Shown: in pieces, positions 1 to 7,915 of the stretch
How positions within the stretch are numbered: the stretch's first letter is position 1
How the letters are laid out: every line of letters begins with the position of its first letter
DNA from: Pseudomonadota bacterium
GTDB taxonomy: Bacteria; Pseudomonadota; Alphaproteobacteria; Rhizobiales; Devosiaceae
Length of the DNA: 64,000 bases
Direction of reading: 5' to 3'
NCBI GenBank assembly: GCA_023388175.1
Contig: JAEWGT010000017.1
Span: 186,001-250,000, forward strand
Program-made: the position numbers and the translations under genes
The notes under the pieces: generated by a model
Database searches by the model: none
What the model was told of the DNA's origin: nothing
Seen by the model: only the letters and a program-made list of their open reading frames with translations

Positions 1-82
1 AGAGCACGTTCAGGCCACCCTTGGCCAGCACAGCCTCGCAAAAAGCGATTTCGGCCAGAGCCTGTTCGCGCTCCCCCGCCAT
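1..82 (-). CDS. 5' end of an unidentified gene (runs off the left edge)
   Basis: Only 27 codons are visible, starting MAGEREQALAEIAF. The ATG shares one base with the stop of the upstream gene (TGATG), so it is probably translationally coupled and the last visible member of the rhodanese/transporter operon. There is one Cys at residue 15. Too little is visible to name a function. Confidence 0.5.
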   Translation of the reverse strand, partial: MAGEREQALAEIAFCEAVLAKGGLNVL

Positions 83-510
83 CAGCGGATAACCACCAGA
101 TCCGGCGCTTCTTCACCCTCAGGCTTCGTCAAGGGCGCAGCAGGCGCAGGCCGCAGCGCGGGCGCCGCTTCAGCTTGTGGTGTCGCTGGCGGCTGGGCCG
201 GAGGCGGCGGCGGCGCCAGCTTCTGCGCCTCGGCAGGACGCTGTGCGGGCGGTGGTGGCGGGGCAGCCTTCGCCGGGGCCGTTGGCGCGCCGGCAGCACA
301 GGGCGCAGCAGGTGCTCCGGCCGCGCAAGGAGCGACTGGCGCACCCGCGGCACAGGGCGCGCCCGCCGCGCAGGGGGCACCGGACCCGGCGCTTGCCGTC
401 TGGCCATAGACGGGACGCGGCGGCACCGGCTTGGTCAGGTGATCGGCAGCAATTGCGGCGGTGGTGACGGCAAGCGCCGCGCCAAACAGAAGTGTGTTGC
501 GGCCACTCAT
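82..510 (-). CDS. Small Ala/Pro-rich exported protein with regularly spaced cysteines
   Basis: 142 residues. A hydrophobic N-terminus (about residues 6-22) looks like a signal peptide or membrane anchor. Residues 41-79 are a repeat of the type APCAAGAP with Cys at 47, 53, 62 and 71. Residues 80-130 hold polyproline runs, and the C-terminus is acidic then basic (ends DLVVIR). The start ATG overlaps the stop of the upstream transporter gene (ATGA), which fixes the start and suggests coupling. No family recognised. The spaced thiols next to a thiosulfate-type transporter and a periplasmic rhodanese suggest a sulfur-carrying or redox role, which is inference; it could equally be a low-complexity cell-envelope linker. 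Confidence 0.65.
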   Translation of the reverse strand: MSGRNTLLFGAALAVTTAAIAADHLTKPVPPRPVYGQTASAGSGAPCAAGAPCAAGAPVAPCAAGAPAAPCAAGAPTAPAKAAPPPPPAQRPAEAQKLAPPPPPAQPPATPQAEAAPALRPAPAAPLTKPEGEEAPDLVVIR

Positions 511-1718
511 TTCCTGAACCCATCCAGACCGAAGACAGGGCGCAACCAGACGCCCCCGATGGAACCGACAAAGGCTGCGGCGAACCAGAGCCAGCCATGG
601 ACGCTGCCCGTGGCGATGCCGGAGAACAAGGCCCCGATATTGCAGCCGAAGGAAAGGCGTGCGCCATAACCCATCAGCAGGCCGCCGATAATCGCGGCAA
701 GCAGCGAACCGAGCGGCAGCTTGGCCTTGGGCGCGAACTTGCCGGCAATTGCCGCCGCCAGCGCCGCGCCGAGCACCAGCCCGAAATCCATGACCGAGAC
801 ACTGTCCGCCAGCACACTGGAATTGAGCGCCTGCGCCTGAGCGGGCCAGGTCCAGAACTCCCAGCTCGCCACATCCACGCCGACAGCCTGAGCGATCTTT
901 GCGCCCCAGAGACCGAAACCATAGGTAATGGACCAGGGGTGGCCGGCCAGCAGCAGCGTTGCGATATTGAGCAAGGCAAGCACCAGCCCCGCCCCGACCA
1001 ATGGCCAAGGACCATAGAGCAACCAGCTCCACCCCTGCCGCGCCGGGGCAGGCTCGGGTTCGATATTGCCATGCACACGCTTTTCGATCAGCGCCGTGAT
1101 CAGCGCCACGATGGCAAGGCCGGCAATGGTGACGGCAAGTGCGAAGCCGACGCCCAGTTCAGCGCCAAGGCTGAGGGCGGGCAGCGCCGGCTGTTCCAGC
1201 CAGAAGGGCAGATGCGCGGTGCCGATAACGGCGCCGATAATGAAAAAAGCCAGCGTCACCAGCATGCGCGCCGAACCCCCGCCGACGGTGAACAACGTGC
1301 CCGAACCACAGCCGCCGCCCAGTTGCATGCCCAGCCCGAAAATCGCCGCGCCCAGCAATACGGATACGCCGACCGGCGCCATAGCACCCACCATGGGCTG
1401 GCCGCCGATATTGCCAGCCGCCACGAGAGGCAGCATGGCCAGAGCGGCGACACCGATGGTCAGCATCTGTGCACGCATGCCCCGGCCGCGTTTCTCAACC
1501 ACCATGCGCTTCCAGCCGCCGGTGAAACCGAACGAGCCGTGATAGAGCGCAACGCCCAGCCCGCCGCCGATGAGGAAAAGCGTGCCCTGACGCAGATCGA
1601 CCTGCCAGGTGATGAGAAAGAAGCCGGCCACGAGGAAAAAGGCGGCGACGAGAAGTGGTGCGCGGTCGCTCGCTGCCGGCGGCAGGAAACTCGGCGCGGG
1701 CGCGGAAATATCGCTCAT
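507..1718 (-). CDS. YeeE/YedE (TsuA-like) sulfur/thiosulfate transporter
   Basis: 403 residues with about ten hydrophobic segments. It carries the two pseudo-symmetric Cys motifs of the family: GGGCGSGTLFTVGGGS in the first half and ARLSFGCNIGALFSG in the second. In characterised TsuA proteins such Cys residues relay thiosulfate across the inner membrane. The ATG at 1718 (MSDISAPAP) is chosen because the only upstream in-frame start is a TTG at 1781. It lies downstream of the rhodanese gene on the same strand and overlaps the next gene by 4 bp. Likely role: import of thiosulfate or a related sulfur compound into the cytoplasm. The exact substrate is inferred from the family. Confidence 0.85.
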   Translation of the reverse strand: MSDISAPAPSFLPPAASDRAPLLVAAFFLVAGFFLITWQVDLRQGTLFLIGGGLGVALYHGSFGFTGGWKRMVVEKRGRGMRAQMLTIGVAALAMLPLVAAGNIGGQPMVGAMAPVGVSVLLGAAIFGLGMQLGGGCGSGTLFTVGGGSARMLVTLAFFIIGAVIGTAHLPFWLEQPALPALSLGAELGVGFALAVTIAGLAIVALITALIEKRVHGNIEPEPAPARQGWSWLLYGPWPLVGAGLVLALLNIATLLLAGHPWSITYGFGLWGAKIAQAVGVDVASWEFWTWPAQAQALNSSVLADSVSVMDFGLVLGAALAAAIAGKFAPKAKLPLGSLLAAIIGGLLMGYGARLSFGCNIGALFSGIATGSVHGWLWFAAAFVGSIGGVWLRPVFGLDGFRK

Positions 1719-1810
1719 GATTCTGAAATGCCCCTGTTCAGAAAGGTTTTGGATGCTGCAGCCGGAAGGCGCAACATCCAATTATGACGGAATACTCGCC
1801 ATCACCGAAC

Positions 1811-1837
1811 GCACCCTCGGGCTTGACCCGAGGGTGG
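1811..1837. repeat. REP-like palindrome
   Basis: Perfect 10-bp arms around the loop CTTGA (arms at 1812-1821 and 1827-1836, core CCTCGGG/CCCGAGG). It lies 12 bp beyond the rhodanese stop. This resembles the short CCTCGGG-type REP palindromes common between genes in alphaproteobacteria. It may also act as a 3' stabilising hairpin or weak terminator for the rhodanese transcript; no T-run follows. Confidence 0.6.
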
Positions 1838-1848
1838 CGATTTGTGGA

Positions 1849-2754
1849 CTACTGGATCGGACGCGCCGGATCAGCGGCCCATTCGGCCATCGAGCCGTCA
1901 TACATGGACGTATTCTTGTTGCCGCCCACTTCGCTCAGCGCAAACCAGGCGATGGACGCCCAGTGACCGGTATTGCAGAAGACGATGTTCTTTTCGTCCG
2001 CGCCAAGGCCGGCGCCTTCAGCAAGAGCGGCAATGGTTTCCGGCAGCGCGAAGCTGGCATATTCGGCACTGTAGACAGTGGAGTGCGGAATATTGCGGGA
2101 CCCCGGAATGGTGCCTTCGATGCGCACGACCGGGCTCTTGCCCTGACCCAGGAACTGGGCTTCAGGACGACCATCGATCAGCGCAGTGCCGTCAGCCAGC
2201 GCGGCTTCGACATCCGAGGTCGTGGCCCGCAGTTCGGGACGCACGTTGATGGGGAAGGTGGTGGAAACTGGAACTGCAGCTTCGGCAACGCGCTCGCCGC
2301 CAGCCGCATCATACTGACGCCAGCCGCCATCGAGGATCGAAACAGCGTCGTGGCCGAGATATTTGAACGTCCAGTAGATGCGGGTGGCGCCACCAAATTC
2401 CGAAGAATCCGTGCCCCAGGGAATGATGACCACATGGTCATCGCCGTCAATTCCCAGATCACCGATCAGCTTGGCGATTTCCGTATCGCCCGGAATTTGT
2501 GCAGGAACGCCCTGCACTTCCGTGCGCCAGCCATAAGAAGCATAGGGCGCGACGACCGCATTGGCGACATAGGGCAGCTCGCCCAGATCGGTCTCGGCAA
2601 TATTGTCACGAATATCGAGCAGGACGACATTCTCGTCACCGGCGTGAGCCTTGACCCACTCGGCGGTGACCAGGGGCGTCACATCCTGCGCCTGAACGAT
2701 AACGGGGGCCGCGACGACAAAGGCGGCGGCGGCGATGAACGATGCAAGACGCAT
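1849..2754 (-). CDS. Periplasmic two-domain sulfurtransferase (rhodanese)
   Basis: 301 residues. A signal peptide is seen at residues 1-22 (ends VQA-QDV), so it acts in the periplasm. Two rhodanese domains follow. In the first (about 25-150) the active-site loop is IPWGTDSS, without Cys, so it is inactive as usual for the N-terminal domain. In the second (about 175-300) the loop is CNTGHWAS with the catalytic Cys at 260. Family members move the sulfane sulfur of thiosulfate or mercaptopyruvate to a thiol or cyanide acceptor. It is the first gene of the group, upstream of the TsuA-like transporter, which suggests processing of the same sulfur compound that is imported. Thiosulfate versus 3-mercaptopyruvate preference cannot be decided here. 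Confidence 0.88.
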   Translation of the reverse strand: MRLASFIAAAAFVVAAPVIVQAQDVTPLVTAEWVKAHAGDENVVLLDIRDNIAETDLGELPYVANAVVAPYASYGWRTEVQGVPAQIPGDTEIAKLIGDLGIDGDDHVVIIPWGTDSSEFGGATRIYWTFKYLGHDAVSILDGGWRQYDAAGGERVAEAAVPVSTTFPINVRPELRATTSDVEAALADGTALIDGRPEAQFLGQGKSPVVRIEGTIPGSRNIPHSTVYSAEYASFALPETIAALAEGAGLGADEKNIVFCNTGHWASIAWFALSEVGGNKNTSMYDGSMAEWAADPARPIQ

Positions 2755-2896
2755 TGCAGCAACTCCAGATTGACCTGAGCCATTTCTACACCGGACAGGT
2801 CGAGTAAAGCCAAGCCTTATGACCTAATTTGGTCAAGGCGAAAGAAAAAACCGCCTCGTCGGATGCCAAAGCGACGAATACGGTTCTTCAGCGCAT

Positions 2897-3268
2897 TCAG
2901 GATGGAGCGTGCGAGAGCCTGTCCAATGCCGTCTCGACATCCTGGAGCGTATAGGGCTTCACGATCACGGGGTTTTCGCGCCAGTCCTCTGGCAATCCCA
3001 CTGCGCCATAGCCGGTTGCAAAGATAATGGGTATGCCCCGCGCGCGCAGGAGTTCCGCCACCGGAAAAACCTGCTGTCCACGCAAATTCACATCCAGAAG
3101 TGCGAAATCGGCCGCTTCGATACTCGCGGCAAGCTGCTCGGCGTCGGACAAGCGCATCGCCTGCCCCACCACGACACAGCCAAGTTCGGAAAGAATGTCT
3201 TCGAGGTTGAACAGAACCAGCGTTTCATCCTCGACGATGAAAGCGCGCTGTCCGCGATGACTAGACAA
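2897..3268 (-). CDS. Single-domain response regulator, FAT-GUY type
   Basis: 123 residues made only of a receiver domain. Acidic pocket at VEDE (12-15), phospho-acceptor Asp59 in LLDVNLRG, the IIFATGYG motif at 81-88 typical of the FAT-GUY receivers of alphaproteobacteria, and Lys104 in VKPY. The start is taken as a TTG at 3268, just before SSHRGQRAFIVED. Longer in-frame starts would add over 20 residues of non-homologous sequence read through the kinase gene. It overlaps the kinase stop by 8 bp, so the pair is probably cotranscribed and cognate. Known FAT-GUY regulators act in or around the PhyR general stress response; that role is inference for this one. Confidence 0.8.
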   Translation of the reverse strand: MSSHRGQRAFIVEDETLVLFNLEDILSELGCVVVGQAMRLSDAEQLAASIEAADFALLDVNLRGQQVFPVAELLRARGIPIIFATGYGAVGLPEDWRENPVIVKPYTLQDVETALDRLSHAPS

Positions 3269-4703
3269 TTGCCAACTCCATGGCGTGATAGGACTCGGCA
3301 GGGATTTCCAGCCGGGCAGTGAACCCGCCTGGAGCATAGTCGACATTCAGCTCACCGCTGAGTTCACCTGTGACCACCGTTTTGAGCAGCCTCGTGCCAA
3401 AGCCGGTACGCTCGGGCACGACCACTGCGGGCCCGCCACTTTCGCTCCAGGTGATGAGAAGTCGTTCGTCCTGTCCCCTGGACCAGCGGATCGCGAGCAT
3501 GCCCTCCGGCACCGACAAGGCGCCATGCTTGGCCGCATTGGTGGCCAGCTCGTGCAGAAGCAGCGCAACGGCAATGGTTGCCTTGGAGTTCAGCATCAGG
3601 GACGGCCCCTCGCATGTTACCCGCTCCACCCCGAAGGCGCTGATCTCCTGCCTGATCAAGCTGCCGATTTCCGTATCATGCCACTGCCGGTCGCTGAGCA
3701 GGCTGTGCGCCTTGGAGAGGGCCATGATCCGGGATTCGAAGGAGTGCCGCGCCTGCTCCGGATCAAGCGTGGAGCGAAACGTCTGCCGCGCCAGGGACTG
3801 TACCGTTGCCAGCGTATTTTTCACCCGGTGGTTGAGCTCATCGATAAGCAGCCGTTGGCGCCGCGCCGCCTTCACCGCTTCGGTGCGATCCATGCCCTGC
3901 ACGAAGACCCCTGAAATCTGTCCCGCGGCATCCTTGATCGGGTGATAGGAAAAATCGAGAAAGGTCTCCTCGGGCACCCCGCCGGCTTCCCGCACCAGCA
4001 TGATGCGGCCCCCCTCTTCATTGTGGATATAGCCGTCCTGATAGACCCTGTTGAGGAGTGCGACAAAGCCCTGATCGACCACTTCCGGAAGTGCGGAGGC
4101 CACCGTGCGCCCTACCACGTTGCGGCCACCCACGAGGCGCAGATAGGAGTCAGAGGCGAAAGTGAAAACGTGGTCTGGCCCCGAAAGCACCGCGAAAAAG
4201 GCAGGAGCCTGCTGGAACAGGCGGCGGAAATTGGCGCCTGCCTCTTCGGCTTCGATCGTTCGCTCCAGCAGATGTGTTTCAGCGGACAGGGAAGTGAACG
4301 GCAGACTGGCTGCTTCGCGCATGCGGACCAGATCGGTCACATCCACCGTATTCTGCAGGATCAGCGCCACCTGGCCGTGTGCATCCAGAACCGGAACGTG
4401 AACCGCAGTCCAATAGCGATGCTCAAGCACCCCGTCTTCCCTGGCGATCGGATAGGGAAGATAGGCAAGCGTATCGGGCTCACCAGTTGCCAGAACCCTC
4501 TCAAAGGAGTCCTTTAGGCGCAGGCCGCTGGCATCGTCATTGGGGAACAGGTCGAACAGATTGCGTCCGATAAGCGCATCGCGGCAGCGGCCGACCGAAG
4601 CCAGATAAGCCGCGTTGGCGTCGACATAGCACAAATCTGTATCAAGGATCATGAACGGGCTCGGAAGCGCTTCAAAGATGCGCCCGTAGTCAACCTCAAT
4701 CAT
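3261..4703 (-). CDS. HWE-family sensor histidine kinase with two PAS domains
   Basis: 480 residues, no obvious membrane segment, so probably cytoplasmic. PAS domain 1 at about 5-125, PAS domain 2 at about 155-275, then the dimerisation/phosphoacceptor motif ELNHRVKNTLATVQSLA with His292, and an HWE-type ATPase domain with HELATNAAKHGALS and the WSESGGP signature. HWE kinases replace the classical HisKA and often feed the general stress response or light/redox signalling in alphaproteobacteria. The receiver gene overlaps its 3' end. There is no Cys in a flavin-binding LOV context, so light sensing is not supported; the ligand is unknown. Confidence 0.88.
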   Translation of the reverse strand: MIEVDYGRIFEALPSPFMILDTDLCYVDANAAYLASVGRCRDALIGRNLFDLFPNDDASGLRLKDSFERVLATGEPDTLAYLPYPIAREDGVLEHRYWTAVHVPVLDAHGQVALILQNTVDVTDLVRMREAASLPFTSLSAETHLLERTIEAEEAGANFRRLFQQAPAFFAVLSGPDHVFTFASDSYLRLVGGRNVVGRTVASALPEVVDQGFVALLNRVYQDGYIHNEEGGRIMLVREAGGVPEETFLDFSYHPIKDAAGQISGVFVQGMDRTEAVKAARRQRLLIDELNHRVKNTLATVQSLARQTFRSTLDPEQARHSFESRIMALSKAHSLLSDRQWHDTEIGSLIRQEISAFGVERVTCEGPSLMLNSKATIAVALLLHELATNAAKHGALSVPEGMLAIRWSRGQDERLLITWSESGGPAVVVPERTGFGTRLLKTVVTGELSGELNVDYAPGGFTARLEIPAESYHAMELAIV

Positions 4704-4785
4704 GAAATACTGCCCCTGAAACCTGACGAACCTGCCCGCTCATCATGGCCAGAAACGAAAACCGCGGCCCAAGGTTCCGGTCTGC

Positions 4786-4825
4786 CGGAAAAAACAGTGA
4801 AACAGGCGCGACATGCGCCTGTTTC
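4786..4825 (-). terminator. Rho-independent terminator of ettA
   Basis: An 11-bp perfect stem (4799-4809 with 4815-4825, loop GACAT) is followed on the minus strand by a run of six T after a short ACTG spacer. It starts about 33 bp downstream of the ettA stop, so it ends that transcript before the kinase gene. Confidence 0.8.
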
Positions 4826-4857
4826 GATAGGTGAAAGCCGAGCCAAGCGGCCATTGA

Positions 4858-6513
4858 TTACCGCGTCAGAGGCTTGTAGGTCGCCCGCTTGGGATTGACT
4901 GCATCCGCCCCGAGGCGGCGGACCTTGTCGGCCTCGTAATCCTGGAAATTGCCTTCGAACCATTCAACATGGCTGTCACCTTCAAAGGCCAGCATATGGG
5001 TCGCCAGACGGTCGAGGAACATACGATCGTGGCTGATGATCACGGCGCAACCGGCGAATTCTTCCAGCGCTTCTTCGAGCGCGGCGAGGGTTTCGGTGTC
5101 CAGATCGTTGGTCGGTTCGTCGAGCAGAAGAACGTTGGCGCCGCTCTTCAGCATCTTGGCAAGGTGGACGCGGTTGCGCTGGCCACCCGAGAGATTGCCG
5201 ACCTTCTGCTGCTGATCGCCGCCCTTGAAGTTGAAGGCCGAGGTATAGGCGCGGCTGTTCATTTCGCGCTTGCCCAGCATCAACACTTCGTCGCCTTCGG
5301 AAATTTCTTCCCAGACGGTCTTGTTGGGATCGAGCGCATCGCGGCTCTGGTCGACATATCCGAGATTGACGTTTTCAGCGACGGTAACAGTGCCGCTGTC
5401 GGGCTGTTCCTGCCCGGTCAGCATCTTGAACAGCGTCGACTTGCCCGCGCCATTCGGCCCGATGATCCCCACAATGCCGCCCGGCGGCAACTTGAACGAG
5501 AGATTGTCGATCAGCATGCGGTCGCCAAAGGACTTGGAGAGCCCTTCGACATTGATGACGTTCTGACCCAGACGCTCGCCGGGCGGAATAATGATCTGCG
5601 CCGTGTGCGACTGGGTGCGGGCCTCGTTGAGCTTGACCAGTTCGTCATAGGCCTTGATACGCGCCTTGGACTTGGCCTGCCGCGCCTGCGGCGACTGGCC
5701 CATCCATTCCTTTTCGCGTTCCAGCACCTTGGCGCGGGCAGCGTCTTCGCTCTTTTCCTGCGCAAAGCGCTTGGCCTTGGCATCGAGATACGCGGAGTAG
5801 TTGCCTTCATAGGGCACGCCGCGGCCACGATCGAGCTCCAGAATCCAGCCGGTGACATTGTCGAGGAAGTAGCGGTCGTGGGTGATGATCAGCACCGCGC
5901 CTTCAAATTCACGCAGATGGCGTTCCAGCCACGCCGTGGTTTCGGCGTCGAGATGGTTGGTCGGTTCGTCGAGCAGCAGCAGGTCGGGCTTGGACAGCAG
6001 CAGCGCGCAAAGCGCGACACGGCGGCGTTCACCACCCGAAAGGTTGTCGACCGAGGCGTCACCCGGAGGGCAGCCCAGGGCTTCCATCGCCACCTCGACC
6101 TGCGACTCCAGATCCCACAGGTTCTGCGCGTCGATAATGTCCTGGAGCTGGGTGGCCTCATCGGCCGTCTCGTCGGAATAGTTCATCATCAACTCGTTGT
6201 AGCGGTCGACGATGTCCTTCTTTTCCTTGACGCCCATCATGACGTTGCCGAGCACGTCGAGCTGAGGATCGAGTTGCGGCTCCTGCGCAAGGTAGCCGAC
6301 CTTGGCGCCATCAGCGGCCCAGGCCTCGCCGGAAAACTCGGTCTCGATGCCGGCCATGATCTTGAGCAGCGTCGATTTACCGGAACCGTTGGGCCCGAGA
6401 ATACCGATCTTGGCATCGGGGTAGAAGGAGAGGTGGATATTATCCAGCACCTTCTTGCCGCCGGCATAGGCCTTGCTCATTCCGTGCATGTGATAGATGA
6501 ACTGGCGCGCCAT
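4858..6513 (-). CDS. ettA: Energy-dependent translational throttle protein EttA (ABC-F)
   Basis: 551 residues, full length for EttA. Two ATP-binding cassettes: Walker A GPNGSGKST and GPNGAGKST, signatures LSGGERRR and LSGGQRNR, Walker B LLLLDEPTNHLD and LLLDEPTNDLD. The charged linker about 240-320 contains the REKEWMGQSPQARQ segment and an EttA-like arm insertion in the first cassette. EttA binds the ribosomal E site and gates the first elongation steps according to the ATP/ADP ratio. It appears monocistronic: its own terminator lies at 4786-4825 and an 89-bp gap separates it from the upstream gene. Confidence 0.93.
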   Translation of the reverse strand: MARQFIYHMHGMSKAYAGGKKVLDNIHLSFYPDAKIGILGPNGSGKSTLLKIMAGIETEFSGEAWAADGAKVGYLAQEPQLDPQLDVLGNVMMGVKEKKDIVDRYNELMMNYSDETADEATQLQDIIDAQNLWDLESQVEVAMEALGCPPGDASVDNLSGGERRRVALCALLLSKPDLLLLDEPTNHLDAETTAWLERHLREFEGAVLIITHDRYFLDNVTGWILELDRGRGVPYEGNYSAYLDAKAKRFAQEKSEDAARAKVLEREKEWMGQSPQARQAKSKARIKAYDELVKLNEARTQSHTAQIIIPPGERLGQNVINVEGLSKSFGDRMLIDNLSFKLPPGGIVGIIGPNGAGKSTLFKMLTGQEQPDSGTVTVAENVNLGYVDQSRDALDPNKTVWEEISEGDEVLMLGKREMNSRAYTSAFNFKGGDQQQKVGNLSGGQRNRVHLAKMLKSGANVLLLDEPTNDLDTETLAALEEALEEFAGCAVIISHDRMFLDRLATHMLAFEGDSHVEWFEGNFQDYEADKVRRLGADAVNPKRATYKPLTR

Positions 6514-6605
6514 GAGTCATGACCTCTTCAAAGGGATTCTGCGTGAATTTGCGGCCTATGTAGGCCAAGCAGACCGAAGGGGCAACGGGCGGGCGCTTTT
6601 TCGCC

Positions 6606-7703
6606 TCAGGCGGAGGTCAGCCCAAGAGTTTGGCGAATGGCATCATCGGATTCGGCGCGTTGCACGATTACGCCCCACCAACCGAGACCATCATACTCCT
6701 GATAGCCCAGCGTGCGGGCATAGGCGACGATATTGCCGGCAGAATCCATGTAGGAGCCGCGCTGATTGCCGCCATGTTGCAGCGAAAATTGCTGGAACCG
6801 GTGGTCGGGACGGGTCGTGGCGATGATGCGGCCATTGGCGTCGAGCAGCATGACCTCGGTGCGCTCGGCGATCTGCGGGGGTAGAGCAGCCTCGGTCTCG
6901 ACGATGGAGCGGCCCTGTGCCTGCCAGTCGAAATACACGCCAAGCGCGCCAAGCGCGCCGCCATCGTTTCGCCCACCCGCACGCACGGCCGTGGAATAGA
7001 CCAGCACCTCGCGTTGATCGTGCAGCGGGCTCTCCATGACCTGCCCGACAGCGTATTCGTCGCCCGATTTCGTGGCCATGGCCTGACGGAACCAGTCCTC
7101 GCGGGACAGATCCGCCCCGAGCAATTGGCGTGCATTGGCGGGATTGGCGCTGGCGACCACCCTGCCCCGCATGTCGGTCAGCACCAGATCGGAATAGACC
7201 GTGTAGAAGCGATTGATCGTAGCCAGCCGCTCCGCCGCGAAAGCACGGGCAGAAGGCTCGCCGCTCTCCAGCGCCTGCCAGAAGGCTGTATCGGTGGCCC
7301 ACCAGCGGACATCGGCGGTGCGTTCGTAAAGATTGCGCACAATGAGCTGCACCAGCGTCTGCGCCAAGTCAGTGAGGCGCGCGCCCTCCATTTCTTCAAC
7401 CAGCGTTCCGGACATGGACCGGCCCAGACTGATCCTGCCGATCAGCACATCCTGAAACCGCACCGCAATGTCTGCGGCGCTGTCGGCGAGCCGCTGCACT
7501 TCGTTGGCTACCACGGCAAAGCCCTTGCCGGCGTCTCCCGCGCGCGCCGCTTCGATAATGGCGTTGACGGCCAGAAGCTTGGTCTGTTTGACGATCTGCT
7601 GATTGCCCAGCGAATAGGACTGCAATTCGCTGCCTATGCCGTCCATGACGATACGCATGGCACGCGGCGACGCTGGCATCCCCGACATCTTGCTCTCTTG
7701 CAT
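6606..7703 (-). CDS. Soluble chemoreceptor-like protein, MCP hairpin tip then sensor domain
   Basis: 365 residues from the ATG at 7703 (a GTG two codons upstream is possible). Residues 40-78 match the highly conserved cytoplasmic tip of methyl-accepting chemotaxis proteins (LLAVNAIIEAARAGDAGKGF, then AVVANEVQRLAD). After about residue 105 comes a Cache/PAS-like region with segments such as VYSDLVLTDMRGRVVASANP and EVMLLDANGRIIATTRP. No transmembrane segment and no long adaptation helices are visible. In classical MCPs the sensor is N-terminal and the signalling domain C-terminal, so this order is inverted and the coiled coil is very short. It could still contact CheA/CheW, or use the tip only for dimerisation. 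No che genes are in the window. Confidence 0.75.
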   Translation of the reverse strand: MQESKMSGMPASPRAMRIVMDGIGSELQSYSLGNQQIVKQTKLLAVNAIIEAARAGDAGKGFAVVANEVQRLADSAADIAVRFQDVLIGRISLGRSMSGTLVEEMEGARLTDLAQTLVQLIVRNLYERTADVRWWATDTAFWQALESGEPSARAFAAERLATINRFYTVYSDLVLTDMRGRVVASANPANARQLLGADLSREDWFRQAMATKSGDEYAVGQVMESPLHDQREVLVYSTAVRAGGRNDGGALGALGVYFDWQAQGRSIVETEAALPPQIAERTEVMLLDANGRIIATTRPDHRFQQFSLQHGGNQRGSYMDSAGNIVAYARTLGYQEYDGLGWWGVIVQRAESDDAIRQTLGLTSA

Positions 7704-7915
7704 CTTCACAAACCCACTACCAACCCAAGCACGATGCTAGGTTTTTATGGTAATCAAGACGTAAACAGCGGAAATAACTTGAATTTTTATTTTCAAACGA
7801 CTGTAAGTCGGAGCTCGGCAGAGCAAAATTCAAGCAGAACGCTCCTGTTTTGAGCAGAATTTAGCGCAAAAATGCCGGAAACCGATTGCCTGCCTCCATC
7901 GTGAGCAGGCGGGCG

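Noticed and set aside
507..1787. Overlapping 431-codon plus-strand frame (492-1787) opposite the transporter
   Set aside because: The transporter reading shows conserved Cys motifs and membrane segments; the plus frame is Asp/Arg/Gln-rich noise.
4969..6522. 517-codon open frame on the plus strand opposite ettA
   Set aside because: Exact antisense shadow of ettA; low-complexity translation with no domain, while the minus strand encodes a full EttA.
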